Origin: Vagococcus luciliae
Lineage (GTDB): Bacteria > Bacillota > Bacilli > Lactobacillales > Vagococcaceae
Assembly (NCBI RefSeq): GCF_024637875.1
Contig: NZ_CP102451.1
Coordinates: 1,367,001 to 1,431,000 of the forward strand
DNA: 64,000 bases
Direction: 5' to 3'
Made by a program: the position numbers and the translations under genes. Below, piece after piece: positions 37,720-46,530 of this stretch. Numbering within the stretch: the first letter of the stretch is position 1; the number at the start of each line of letters is the position of its first letter. The notes below the pieces were generated by a model, which made no database searches, was not told the DNA's origin, and saw nothing but the letters and a program-made list of their open reading frames with translations.

Positions 37720-38298
37720 ATGAAAAAGTTAAAAGTTCAAGATTTGATTTCTATAGGGGTATATGCAACAGTCTATTTTTTTACAGTATTTATTGCCACG
37801 ATGTTGATGCGTTTTACCGTGCCGGTTTTTCATAGTTTGCTTGTTCCAAGTATGTCAGCACTTATTTCTGGCACAATATACCTTATTGTGGCAAATAAAA
37901 TACCAAAATTTGGTGCAATTACTATTGTTGGGTCTGTTATGGCTGTTTTCTTTTTTGCCTTTGGATACTTTCCATTAGCGTTCTTACCGAGTTTTTTATT
38001 TCCTTTGTTAGCTGACTTTGTGCAAACTAAAACAAAAATAGCAGATAAATCCAAAATAATGTTGAGTTATACTATTTTTAGTTTTGGCTTGACTGGTCCT
38101 ATTTTACCACTTTGGTTTATGAGAGATGCTTATATAGATTCTTTATTAGCTAAAGGGAAAGATATGACTTATGTTAATAGCGTTTTTGAGGGAGTTAGTA
38201 CTGCTAGTTTTTTTGTATCAATGATACTAGTCGTGATTACAAGTTTTGTGGGACTTAAAATTGGGCAGATTATTTATAATAAACATTTTGCAAAATAA
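37720..38298 (+). CDS. ECF transporter S component (Trep_Strep family)
   Basis: A 192-residue protein with about six membrane segments (VYFFTVFIATMLMRF, GTIYLIVANKIPKFGAITI). It matches the Trep_Strep type of integral membrane protein that sits with EcfT and a double ATPase. In an ECF transporter this subunit binds the substrate; the vitamin or metal concerned cannot be deduced. First gene of a three-gene operon, 16-22 bases before the T component. Confidence 0.8.
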   Translation: MKKLKVQDLISIGVYATVYFFTVFIATMLMRFTVPVFHSLLVPSMSALISGTIYLIVANKIPKFGAITIVGSVMAVFFFAFGYFPLAFLPSFLFPLLADFVQTKTKIADKSKIMLSYTIFSFGLTGPILPLWFMRDAYIDSLLAKGKDMTYVNSVFEGVSTASFFVSMILVVITSFVGLKIGQIIYNKHFAK

Positions 38299-38320
38299 AT
38301 AAGTTAGAGGTGGATTGGTT

Positions 38321-39025
38321 TTGAAAAATAATAGATATATTATATTTGATCCAAGAAGTAAATTAGTGACCGTTATTTTTGCTAGTTTAATCTTAATTTC
38401 ACGAGCTAATCCATCAATGGAACTTATTTTTATGGTATTTATAACCTGTTTATTGTGTTTGAGTGGTTCGATAAAAAAAGCGATGGTAATATTTATGAGT
38501 TATATTGTGTTAGTTTTTCTCACAATACAGTTCTTTCATGAAATTACAGGAGTATTATCCGCTATAATCTCATTTATTTTAGTTGTCTATAAAAGTTTGC
38601 TTCCACCAGTTGCTGCAGGAATGTTTGCAACACAGAATACCTCTGTTGGTGAGTGGGTAGCTGCTATGAAAAAATGGCATATGCCGAACTTTTTAATTAT
38701 TCCTTTTATTGTCATTTGTCGTTTTTTTCCGACACTACGTCATGATTTTAAATCAATTAGACAGGCTATGAAATTTAGAGGGATTTATTTATCTTTTTCT
38801 CAAGTGGTTAAACATCCTATTCAAACAATGGAATATTTTTTAGTTCCAATTTTAAAGCAAGTTGATTATACAGCCCAAGAATTATCTGCTACAGCACTTG
38901 TGCGTGGTTTGGGATATGAAGGCCAGCATACCAGTGTTATCTCGATTAAATTAAAGATTCAAGACTATTTACTACTGGCAAGTTTATTGGTATTGTTATT
39001 AATTGAGGGAGGTGTTATATTATGA
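38321..39025 (+). CDS. ECF transporter T component
   Basis: A 234-residue membrane protein. FDPRSKLVTVIFASLIL at the N-terminus and the coupling-helix string ATALVRGLGYEGQHT mark EcfT/CbiQ. The TTG start at 38321 is eight bases after AGAGGTGG; an in-frame TTG at 38315 is too close. It links the S component to the ATPase; its last codons overlap the ATPase start. Confidence 0.85.
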   Translation: MKNNRYIIFDPRSKLVTVIFASLILISRANPSMELIFMVFITCLLCLSGSIKKAMVIFMSYIVLVFLTIQFFHEITGVLSAIISFILVVYKSLLPPVAAGMFATQNTSVGEWVAAMKKWHMPNFLIIPFIVICRFFPTLRHDFKSIRQAMKFRGIYLSFSQVVKHPIQTMEYFLVPILKQVDYTAQELSATALVRGLGYEGQHTSVISIKLKIQDYLLLASLLVLLLIEGGVIL

Positions 39026-40425
39026 TTCATTTTGACCATGTTAACCTCTTAAGAGATGATAAAACTGTGTTAAAAGACATTCAGTTATCAATCAATACTG
39101 GTGAAGTAGTTGTATTAACTGGAGAAAGTGGCAGTGGGAAAAGCTCGCTTATTAGTCTACTAAATGGTTTAATCCCCGAATTGTACGAAGGTGAAGTAAC
39201 AGGTGATGCGACTGTATTAGAAACAAGTTTACCACCATTAGATTTTAATCACTATGTAAAAGATATAGGGGTAGTATTTCAAAATCCTAAAACCCAGTTT
39301 TTTACTACTTCTGTTTTTAGTGAATTAGCTTTTTCAATGGAGAATTATGGAGTACCTGCTAATAAGATCGAGACTCGTATAGATGAAATTATGGAATTGT
39401 TCAATTTGAGAGGGTTGATAGGAAAAAAAGTAACGGAACTCTCAGGTGGACAAAAGCAGCGGATAGCCTTTGCATCAGCTTGTATGCTACCACATCGTTT
39501 ATTTTTATTTGATGAACCGTCTAGCAATCTTGATTATTCAACAATCAAACAAATATCATCTTATTTATCTATTTTAAAGCAACAAGGGTGTACATTAATT
39601 ATTGCAGAACACCGTCTATTTTATTTAACACATTTAGCAGATAGATATATCGTGTTAAGTAAAGGTAATATTTGCTATAATTTACCGTCTGAAGAATTTT
39701 ATTCACTCTTTCCAACTATTCAGAAAGAGATGGGTTTGCGTACATTAAATGAGCCAAGTGAATTATTAATAAAGAACTGTTCTAAAGAAGTAATTCATTC
39801 TTCTAACCTTCATATAAAGGATCTTAATTTTCATTATAAGCATTCAAAGACCAACCTTAGCATAGATGAATTATCGATTGATACGTCACATATTATGGGA
39901 TTAATCGGTGAGAATGGTTCTGGAAAAACAACTTTTGTTCAATTGTTAACAGGATTGTTATCTGAAAATGGTCAAAGATCCAAGTTTTTAATTGATGGTG
40001 TACAATTATCTGCTAAAGAACGCCTTAATCGTAGTTTTCTGGTTATGCAAGATGTGAATTTGCAATTATTTTTTGAAACTGTAGAAAAAGAGTTATTAGT
40101 GCAATCGAAGAGAAAAGAGTTGTTTGACGAAGTTGTTGAGGAATTAAGTTTAGTGCCTTTATTACAGTTGCACCCTCAAAATTTGTCTGGTGGTGAAAAA
40201 CAACGTGTAGCTATAGCCAGTGCCATTTTATCTGGTAAAGATTGGATTATATTAGATGAGCCAACAAGTGGCTTAGACTATCGTCATATGGTTTCTGTTA
40301 GCCAATTATTGAAAAAAGTTCAGTCATATGGCTTATTTGTTTTAGTCATCAGTCATGATAATGAATTTTTAACCAAAACAACGTCACATATTTTACAAAT
40401 GAAAGATGGTAAAATAGTGAGTTAA
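39022..40425 (+). CDS. ECF transporter double ATPase
   Basis: A 467-residue protein of two fused ABC ATPase domains. Walker A motifs are GESGSGKSS (about 34) and GENGSGKTT (about 296); signature motifs are LSGGQKQR and LSGGEKQR; Walker B strings LFLFDEPSSNLD and WIILDEPTSGLD. Both sites look complete. The ATGA overlap with the T gene and the S-T-AA order define a dedicated (group I-like) ECF importer, not the shared EcfAA'T module. Confidence 0.9.
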   Translation: MIHFDHVNLLRDDKTVLKDIQLSINTGEVVVLTGESGSGKSSLISLLNGLIPELYEGEVTGDATVLETSLPPLDFNHYVKDIGVVFQNPKTQFFTTSVFSELAFSMENYGVPANKIETRIDEIMELFNLRGLIGKKVTELSGGQKQRIAFASACMLPHRLFLFDEPSSNLDYSTIKQISSYLSILKQQGCTLIIAEHRLFYLTHLADRYIVLSKGNICYNLPSEEFYSLFPTIQKEMGLRTLNEPSELLIKNCSKEVIHSSNLHIKDLNFHYKHSKTNLSIDELSIDTSHIMGLIGENGSGKTTFVQLLTGLLSENGQRSKFLIDGVQLSAKERLNRSFLVMQDVNLQLFFETVEKELLVQSKRKELFDEVVEELSLVPLLQLHPQNLSGGEKQRVAIASAILSGKDWIILDEPTSGLDYRHMVSVSQLLKKVQSYGLFVLVISHDNEFLTKTTSHILQMKDGKIVS

Positions 40426-40458
40426 TTTACAATTTTATTGTGGAAAGGAGTGTCTATC

Positions 40459-41526
40459 TTGTTAAGTATGACAGTATTTTTTTATGTCATTTTTGTTGGA
40501 GTTCCACTAGTCTGTTTTTTATATTGGAATTATTTTAGACCAACTAGTTTATGGAATGGCTTTTTCTTTTTAATATCTTCAGGAATGCTCTATCTATCGT
40601 TTATTCTATTATTGGAGAAAGTGAATCAAAATATTGCACTTATCTTTTTATTTCCGGCTATCTTAGTTATGTTATTTTTAAGTGTGTTAGGGCTAAGTGC
40701 TAGTATTGTTGGATTATTTTGGAACGAAAAAGTTTTATTAAAAAGAGAGGGACGCTCATTTAGTAATTTGGTTCCTTTGATTGTTGCTTTAGGTTTATTA
40801 GGTGTTCAGGTATTAATGTTACTTGTTACGTTTTATTCACGGAACATTTTTCTAACAACATTATTAGGTTTTTTTACTGCAACGTTATCCTATCTTATTT
40901 TTTTGTTTATTATGTATGGGACAACAGCTATTTTATATAATCATTTTCCCATTACCAAAAAAGTAGATTATATCATTATTTTAGGTGCTGGATTAATTGA
41001 TGGTGAGCGTGTGACCCCTTTATTAGCGAGTCGAATTGATCGGGGAATAGCACTTTATGTTAGACAAAAAAGAAAATATGGACATGAACCAACGATTATT
41101 TTGTCTGGGGGTAAAGGTTCAGATGAAAAAATATCAGAAGCACAAGCGATGAAAGATTATTTGGATTCATTACCGGTCATTATAAAAACAGTTTATTTGG
41201 AAGAACAGTCAACAAATACGCAGGAAAATATTAAGTTCTCTGAAAAACTTGCTGGAGTAAGAGATGGCATTAGTGACTTTAAAGATAAACAGGTTGTGAT
41301 TGCAACAAATAATTATCATTTATTACGTGCTGGAAAAATAGCAGCACGTTTGGGCGTACAGGCTAGAGGTGTTGGTTCTAAGACGAAATTGTATTATTTA
41401 CCTACTGCTTTTATTCGTGAATATGTAGGATATTTAGTGATGACAAAACGAAAACATCTACTTTTCATAGGATTTTTCTTCGTTATTTCTTTATTACAGT
41501 TAATAATATATTTTATAGCGAACTAA
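40459..41526 (+). CDS. YdcF/DUF218 membrane protein
   Basis: A 355-residue protein with five or six N-terminal membrane segments and a C-terminal DUF218 domain (about 175-325): DYIIILGAGLIDGERVTPLL, ILSGGKGSDEKISEA and VVIATNNYHLLRAGKIA. The TTG at 40459 is eight bases after AAAGGAG. DUF218 proteins (YdcF, SanA, ElyC) are linked to envelope functions, but the reaction is not established. The gene starts 33 bases after the ECF operon and ends in its own terminator. Confidence 0.83.
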   Translation: MLSMTVFFYVIFVGVPLVCFLYWNYFRPTSLWNGFFFLISSGMLYLSFILLLEKVNQNIALIFLFPAILVMLFLSVLGLSASIVGLFWNEKVLLKREGRSFSNLVPLIVALGLLGVQVLMLLVTFYSRNIFLTTLLGFFTATLSYLIFLFIMYGTTAILYNHFPITKKVDYIIILGAGLIDGERVTPLLASRIDRGIALYVRQKRKYGHEPTIILSGGKGSDEKISEAQAMKDYLDSLPVIIKTVYLEEQSTNTQENIKFSEKLAGVRDGISDFKDKQVVIATNNYHLLRAGKIAARLGVQARGVGSKTKLYYLPTAFIREYVGYLVMTKRKHLLFIGFFFVISLLQLIIYFIAN

Positions 41527-41538
41527 TCTATTGAATTA

Positions 41539-41592
41539 AGGTCACTTTTAGGAACAGTGTATTAAGATCACTCCTAAAGGGTGACCCTTTTT
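41539..41592 (+). terminator. Intrinsic terminator after the DUF218 gene
   Basis: GGTCAC and TTTAGGA pair with TCCTAAA and GTGACC, followed by CTTTTT. Confidence 0.8.
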
Positions 41593-41716
41593 AATCTAAT
41601 TGATTAAAGAGAAGGTTATTGAAATAAAAACTTGCAAGGGATAACTTTTTATCTTTAGTAAATTAAAGGACATAGTGCTATAATAAACATTACGAAAATA
41701 ATGATGAGGTGACATG

Positions 41717-43435
41717 ATGAATTGGAAGGAAACATATTCAACATGGAAACAATTTAGAGAGTTAGAAACAACTTTAAAAGATAATTTAAATCAATTAGAA
41801 AAAAATGAAAACGAATTACAGGAGGCGTTTTATGCTCCTTTAGAGTTTGGTACTGCTGGTATGAGAGGAATATTAGGAGCTGGTATTAATCGTATGAACA
41901 TTTATACTGTTCGACAAGCAGCGAACGGTTTAGCTTTATTTATTGGTACAGTAGGTGAAGATGCAAAAACAAGAGGAGTGGCAATTGCTTATGATTCAAG
42001 ACATCAATCTCCTGAATTTGCGATGGAATCAGCTAAGACCTTAGCCAGTCATGGTATCAAATCTTATGTTTTTGATAGTTTAAGACCAACGCCTGAGTTA
42101 TCATTTGCTGTACGTCATTTTGGCTGTGTAGCTGGAATTATGATTACTGCCAGTCATAATCCTGCCAATTACAATGGATTTAAAGTGTATGGTGAAGACG
42201 GGGCTCAAATGCCACCACAAGATGCTGATAAAGTGACTGAATTTGTTAGTAGTGTGGAAAATCCACTTGAAATAGAAATTATTGATGATAGCCAGTCAGA
42301 TGATTTTATCACTATAATTGGTAAAGAAGTAGACGATAGTTATTTAAAAGACATATTAACGGTTACGATTGATGATGAATTAATTAAAAGAAGTGGTTCA
42401 AAATTAAATATGGTGTTTACGCCTCTTCACGGAACTGGGAAAATGTTAGGGGAGCGTGCATTATCACAAATTGGCTTTACAAATGTATCATTAGTAGAAG
42501 AACAAGCGATTGCGGATCCAAATTTTACTACTGTAACATCTCCTAACCCAGAAGAATTATCTGCTTTTGAATATGCTATTCGTTTGGGTGAAGAATTATC
42601 AGCTGACTTATTAGTGGCCACTGATCCAGATGCGGATCGATTGGGAGCAGCAGTAAAACTGCCAAATGGCGAGTATCGTGTCTTGACTGGAAACCAGCTA
42701 GCAAGTTTAATGGTTCATTATATTTTAACCAAAAAAAGTGAGAAACAGAATTTACCTAAAAATGGCTTAGTCTTAAAATCAATTGTTTCGAGTGAATTAC
42801 CAACACGTATTTGTGAGAAATATCAAGTAGAGATGAAAAATGTTTTAACTGGATTTAAATTTATTGCTGAACAAATTAAAGACGTTCAAGAGAAGCAAAC
42901 AAATGAATTTTTATTTGGTTTTGAAGAAAGTTATGGTTATTTAGTCAAACCATTTGTTCGTGATAAAGATGCGATTCAAGCATTGGTTTTATTAGCAGAG
43001 ATGGCTACTTACTACATGGAAAAAAATCAAACGTTATATGATGCTTTATTAGAAATCTACAAAGAATTTGGTTATTTTAAGGAAAAAACCATTTCAGTGA
43101 CTAAATCAGGGATGGAAGGATTGAAAGAAATTACTCGTTTGATGCAAGACATTCGAAATAACTTACCAACCTCATTTGGTGGGATTAAAGTAAACTTCAC
43201 TGAAGATTATTCTGTTGGTAAAAGAATGCTTTCTGATGGTAAAATAGAATTGCTAGATTTACCAAATGCTAATGTTCTAAAATTCTTTTTAGAAGATGGT
43301 AGTTGGATTGCTATTCGACCTTCTGGAACGGAACCAAAAATTAAGTTTTATATTGGTGCTGTCGATGAAACGCAAGAAGATGTTGACAATAAAATGGAGA
43401 GATTTGGTAAAGAGCTAGCAAAATATCGTGATTAA
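41717..43435 (+). CDS. pgcA: Alpha-phosphoglucomutase / phosphomannomutase
   Basis: A 572-residue alpha-D-phosphohexomutase interconverting glucose-6-P and glucose-1-P for UDP-glucose, glycolipid and wall-polymer synthesis. The phosphoserine loop is GIMITASHNPANYNGFK, the metal loop ATDPDADRLG, the sugar-binding loop FGFEESYGYL and the phosphate loop IRPSGTEPKIKFY. ATG 41717 is five bases after GAGGTG; the ATG just before it is too near. An extended -10 TGCTATAAT lies 40 bases upstream. Confidence 0.93.
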   Translation: MNWKETYSTWKQFRELETTLKDNLNQLEKNENELQEAFYAPLEFGTAGMRGILGAGINRMNIYTVRQAANGLALFIGTVGEDAKTRGVAIAYDSRHQSPEFAMESAKTLASHGIKSYVFDSLRPTPELSFAVRHFGCVAGIMITASHNPANYNGFKVYGEDGAQMPPQDADKVTEFVSSVENPLEIEIIDDSQSDDFITIIGKEVDDSYLKDILTVTIDDELIKRSGSKLNMVFTPLHGTGKMLGERALSQIGFTNVSLVEEQAIADPNFTTVTSPNPEELSAFEYAIRLGEELSADLLVATDPDADRLGAAVKLPNGEYRVLTGNQLASLMVHYILTKKSEKQNLPKNGLVLKSIVSSELPTRICEKYQVEMKNVLTGFKFIAEQIKDVQEKQTNEFLFGFEESYGYLVKPFVRDKDAIQALVLLAEMATYYMEKNQTLYDALLEIYKEFGYFKEKTISVTKSGMEGLKEITRLMQDIRNNLPTSFGGIKVNFTEDYSVGKRMLSDGKIELLDLPNANVLKFFLEDGSWIAIRPSGTEPKIKFYIGAVDETQEDVDNKMERFGKELAKYRD

Positions 43436-43450
43436 GGGGGAGTTATCTAT

Positions 43451-43753
43451 ATGAAAGAATTAAATCCTCAAACGATTCAACAAACAAGTCGTTTTTTTAA
43501 AACGATAGGAGATCCAACCCGATTAAAGATACTGGTTGCGTTATCTGAAAAAGAGATGAATGTCTCAAGTATTACTGAATTTTTAGATATGGAACAATCT
43601 GCTGTTTCTCATCAATTAAAATTGTTACGAGAAAATCATTTGGTGAAATCGCGTAAAGAGGGAAAAAGTGTGGTGTATTGTTTGGATGATAAACATGTGA
43701 AAAGTATCTTATCACAAACATTTGACCATATGAACCACATAAACCATGACTAA
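43451..43753 (+). CDS. ArsR/SmtB-family regulator, CzrA-like zinc sensor
   Basis: A 100-residue winged-helix repressor. IGDPTRLKILVAL and MEQSAVSHQLKLLRENHLV form the DNA-binding region. In helix alpha5 the residues Asp80, His82, His93 and His96 have exactly the 2-11-3 spacing of the zinc site of staphylococcal CzrA (D84, H86, H97, H100); there is no CxC motif of arsenic or cadmium sensors. It starts 15 bases after pgcA and ends in its own terminator. No metal exporter is adjacent, so the target is elsewhere. Zinc (or cobalt) sensing is inferred. Confidence 0.87.
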   Translation: MKELNPQTIQQTSRFFKTIGDPTRLKILVALSEKEMNVSSITEFLDMEQSAVSHQLKLLRENHLVKSRKEGKSVVYCLDDKHVKSILSQTFDHMNHINHD

Positions 43754-43757
43754 ATTG

Positions 43758-43796
43758 ATAAGCCTTAAAGGTTGATTGCTTTAAGGCTTATTTTTT
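43758..43796 (+). terminator. Intrinsic terminator after the ArsR-type gene
   Basis: ATAAGCCTTAAAG/CTTTAAGGCTTAT with TTTTTT. Confidence 0.9.
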
Positions 43797-43861
43797 ATGT
43801 GTAGCAATTAGCGTTATGTTTCTTTGCTCAATACAGTGATTAAATTCTATTTATTGGATAA

Positions 43862-43890
43862 TTGAAAACAGTGTAAAGTTATGTTATACT
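43862..43890 (+). promoter_or_regulatory. ssrA promoter
   Basis: TTGAAA and TATACT with a 17-base spacer. The -10 is also extended (TGTTATACT) and lies 18 bases before the mature 5' end. Confidence 0.75.
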
Positions 43891-43908
43891 AGCTTAGTTA
43901 ATAAATAA

Positions 43909-44272
43909 GGGGGCGTTACGGATTCGACAGGCATAGTTTGAGCTTGAATTGCGCTTCGTAGGTTACGTCTACGTTAAAACGTTACAGTTAAATATAACTG
44001 CTAAAAACGAAAACAATACTTTTGCCTTAGCTGCCTAAAAACAGCGGGTAAAGATCCTCTTGGCATCGCCCATGTGCTCAAGTAAGGGTCTCAAATTGAG
44101 TGGGATACGCTAAATTTTTCCGTCTGTAAAATTTAGAAGAGATCATCAGACTAGCGAAAGTTACGGCCAGTTGCTCGGCAGAGACTTGAGCGAAATTTAA
44201 ATAGAGTAACTATGAGCGTAGATATTTAGGTGGCAATGTGTTTGGACGCGGGTTCGACTCCCGCCGCCTCCA
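43909..44272 (+). ncRNA. ssrA: Transfer-messenger RNA (tmRNA)
   Basis: The 5' end GGGGGCG pairs over seven bases with CGCCTCC before the terminal A of the 3' tRNA-like end (GGTTCGACTCCCGCCGCCTCCA). GTTACGGATTCGACAGGCAT is the conserved 5' segment. The resume codon region encodes AKNENNTFALAA followed by TAA, near 44001-44036. It rescues stalled ribosomes together with SmpB and tags the products for proteolysis. The tag is one residue from the AKNENNSFALAA form that I recall for Enterococcus. Confidence 0.97.
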
Positions 44273-44286
44273 TTCCAATTATAAGA

Positions 44287-44346
44287 TAAGACTGTTTAAA
44301 CCTTTATGTATCAATGATATGTCAGAGTTTAGCAGTCTTATTTTTT
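44287..44346 (+). terminator. Terminator after ssrA
   Basis: TAAGACTG/CAGTCTTA with an inner TTTAAAC/GTTTA pairing, followed by TTTTTT. Confidence 0.85.
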
Positions 44347-44415
44347 GCTTCTTTTTTATAAAAAACTCCTTTTTTAAAAGTGTGCTATAATAAAAGAAGA
44401 AGGGATTGATTTAAT

Positions 44416-44634
44416 TTGTCTAAAGGATTAGTTTCTATAGGTTCGATTATTGATTACCCTACCGTTCATGAGAAACATGTTATTGGTAAAGTAGAATTGA
44501 TTTTAAAAAATACCATTGTTGTGAGGGATAGGTTTGAGGATACTCATCTCGTTCTGATTAAAACACTAGAAGAAGATGGCGTGACAGTAGATGATGAAAC
44601 CTATGTGTACAAGAATAGGTATAGTCGAAGTTAA
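44416..44634 (+). CDS. Small DUF2187-like protein, 72 residues
   Basis: A small beta-rich protein (SIGSIIDYPTVHEKHVIGKVELI) resembling the KOW-like DUF2187 (YkvS) family of Firmicutes, which has no known function. The TTG start is ten bases after AAGGGA, and TGCTATAAT lies 20-30 bases upstream. It has its own terminator. Family placement is tentative. Confidence 0.65.
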   Translation: MSKGLVSIGSIIDYPTVHEKHVIGKVELILKNTIVVRDRFEDTHLVLIKTLEEDGVTVDDETYVYKNRYSRS

Positions 44635-44641
44635 GCTAGTT

Positions 44642-44672
44642 AAACCACTTAGAATAGTGGTTTTTATTTTTG
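44642..44672 (+). terminator. Terminator after the DUF2187-like gene
   Basis: AAACCACT/AGTGGTTT with a six-base loop, followed by TTATTTTT. Confidence 0.8.
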
Positions 44673-44723
44673 CTTTTTTATAGAGAAAATAACATTTGTC
44701 TCTCTTTTTATGCAATAAAATAA

Positions 44724-44763
44724 GCATTTACCATTAATAGTCATTAAAAGGTAAATGCTCTTC
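44724..44763 (-). terminator. Hairpin terminator for the minus-strand 49-residue gene
   Basis: AGCATTTACC/GGTAAATGCT with a 17-base loop. Read on the minus strand it is followed by TATTTTATT. Confidence 0.6.
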
Positions 44764-44799
44764 AGTACGAACTGGTGTCATCCATTAGGTCGTTACTCC

Positions 44800-44949
44800 T
44801 TATGCAATTTTTTGTAATTCATGTACTGCGTTTTGAATAGTAGTACCAGTAGCCATTTTAGTTTCATCATCTTTTAGAAAAACGATAAATAAGTTTAACT
44901 CAGTATCTAAAGTTACACGGTACTCTATTGTAGTGTTATTGAATGTCAT
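44800..44949 (-). CDS. Small hypothetical protein, 49 residues
   Basis: The frame MTFNNTTIEYRVTLDTEL to its end in ELQKIA is preceded by AAAGGAG at good spacing. The longer frame upstream would start inside that binding site. It is a small soluble protein with no recognised domain, transcribed opposite to its left neighbour and in the same direction as yidC further right. Function unknown. Confidence 0.65.
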   Translation of the reverse strand: MTFNNTTIEYRVTLDTELNLFIVFLKDDETKMATGTTIQNAVHELQKIA

Positions 44950-45085
44950 ATAGCATTCTCCTTTCTTAATCGTAACGAAAGGCAACTAAAACGTTCATAA
45001 CGAAATTCCATTTATAAGTATATCATTTAAAAAGTATCATTGCAACTAATAATTTAAAGAAAAAGATCATTAATAGAGTAACGTA

Positions 45086-45123
45086 TAAAAAAACTGATGA
45101 AAAACAGGAAGTTTTCATCAGTT
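45086..45123 (-). terminator. Terminator after yidC
   Basis: On the minus strand AACTGATGAAAA pairs with TTTTCATCAGTT across an eight-base loop and is followed by seven T. Confidence 0.85.
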
Positions 45124-45129
45124 CTAGTC

Positions 45130-46047
45130 TTATTTTTTATTTTGTTTGCCTTGATTACGTCCACCGTTATTTGTAGTAATCTTATTTTTCGGTGTATTTT
45201 GTTTTTTTGGTGTTGGCTTAACAGCTGATTTAACAACTTTCACTGGATTTTTTTCAAAATGTTCAGCAATTTCTTTTTTTACTTTTGGTTTATGATATAG
45301 GTTAGTAATCAATGATTGGATGCAACTAAAGATACCACCAATAACCCAATACAGTGTAACACCTGCTGGAGCTCTAAATGAGAAGAAAATAATCATAAGA
45401 GGTGACATATATGTCATCATTCTCATTTGTTTTTTCTGTTCATCAGCCATCCCAATCATACTGATGTAACTTTGTAAAAAGTAACTAATACCAGCTAATG
45501 CCACTAAAATTAAACTAGGTTTTCCTAAATTTATTCCAAAGAACACAGATTCAGAAATACCAGGAGTCACTTTTGCAGCAAAGAATAGTGCTGTAAAAAT
45601 TGGCATTTGTATCAATAAGGGTAGACACCCAATTCCCCCCATAATATTAATATCATTATCTTTATAAAATTGTTGTAGCTCTTGTTGTGCTGCCATTTTT
45701 TCTTCTGGCGATGTGGCAGTTTTCATACGTTCATTAATAACATCCATATGCGGTTTGATCGCTGCCATTTTTTCTTGTTGAATCATTGATTTTTTCATTT
45801 GGCTTAAACCAAGTGGTAAAATGATTAATCGAACGATCATCGTTAATAAGATAATTGACCAACCAAATCCTAATCCCCAATTTTCTGCAAAGAAGGTAAT
45901 CAAATGACTCATGGGTTTTACTAATACATTATAGACGAATCCCTCGCCTGTAGGAGCACCTGTTGAGTCGGTCTTTACACATCCGGATAAAAAGATTAAT
46001 AATCCAAACAGTCCAGAACCAATCATCCAACGTTTTAAATTTTTCAT
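45130..46047 (-). CDS. yidC: Membrane protein insertase YidC/OxaA (lipoprotein form)
   Basis: A 305-residue insertase that helps Sec-dependent and Sec-independent proteins into the membrane. A lipoprotein signal ends at Cys23 (LIFLSGC). Five membrane segments follow, with the family regions WGLGFGWSIILLTMIVRLI and GCLPLLIQMPIFTALFF and the hydrophilic-groove Arg in the first of these. The C-terminal tail is rich in Lys, Asn and Gln, typical of the YidC2-type copy in lactic acid bacteria, which tends to bind ribosomes. No rnpA/rpmH neighbour, so this may be the second copy of the organism. Confidence 0.92.
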   Translation of the reverse strand: MKNLKRWMIGSGLFGLLIFLSGCVKTDSTGAPTGEGFVYNVLVKPMSHLITFFAENWGLGFGWSIILLTMIVRLIILPLGLSQMKKSMIQQEKMAAIKPHMDVINERMKTATSPEEKMAAQQELQQFYKDNDINIMGGIGCLPLLIQMPIFTALFFAAKVTPGISESVFFGINLGKPSLILVALAGISYFLQSYISMIGMADEQKKQMRMMTYMSPLMIIFFSFRAPAGVTLYWVIGGIFSCIQSLITNLYHKPKVKKEIAEHFEKNPVKVVKSAVKPTPKKQNTPKNKITTNNGGRNQGKQNKK

Positions 46048-46139
46048 TTATTTCTTCCTTTACTATAATCTTCATAAATCTACACAAGCATTACTATATC
46101 GAATTTTTCGCTATAATTCAATTATTTTATAGAAATAAT

Positions 46140-46415
46140 TTAAGAATAAACAACGTTAAATTTATGATGCTCTTTAAAACTTGGCTCAAAATCAATCGAG
46201 TAGTTTGTTACGTTTCCCATCGGAGCAGGTGATTTTTTTACTTCTTCAATAAATTGTTGGACAGCTAATTTATCTCCGTTCGCCTCGATGTAAACACCAC
46301 CGTCATCTAAATTACGGACAATTCCATAAACCCCTAACTCATCAGCAACTATCTTTGTCATATAACGAAACGCGACACCTTGAACTCGACCATGAACGAT
46401 CATAGAAATTTTCAT
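46140..46415 (-). CDS. acyP: Acylphosphatase
   Basis: A 91-residue hydrolase of acyl phosphates. HGRVQGVAFRYMTKIVA carries the phosphate-binding loop and Arg17; Asn35 is in GIVRNLDDGGV; the family ends are intact. It is divergent from the TrmH-type methyltransferase and probably upstream of yidC on the same strand, an arrangement common in Lactobacillales. Confidence 0.93.
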   Translation of the reverse strand: MKISMIVHGRVQGVAFRYMTKIVADELGVYGIVRNLDDGGVYIEANGDKLAVQQFIEEVKKSPAPMGNVTNYSIDFEPSFKEHHKFNVVYS

Positions 46416-46490
46416 TTAATCACTTCCTTTGTATTTTTTTATTCTATTATACAATTTTTAATGATAAAGGGGTTAAACAAATAAAAAATC

Positions 46491-46499
46491 TGATATAAT
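46491..46499 (+). promoter_or_regulatory. Extended -10 before the TrmH-type methyltransferase
   Basis: TGATATAAT. The first in-frame ATG (46498) overlaps this box, so translation must begin further downstream. Confidence 0.6.
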
Positions 46500-46530
46500 G
46501 AATCCAGAATTGAGAGGAATGAATATAGAT

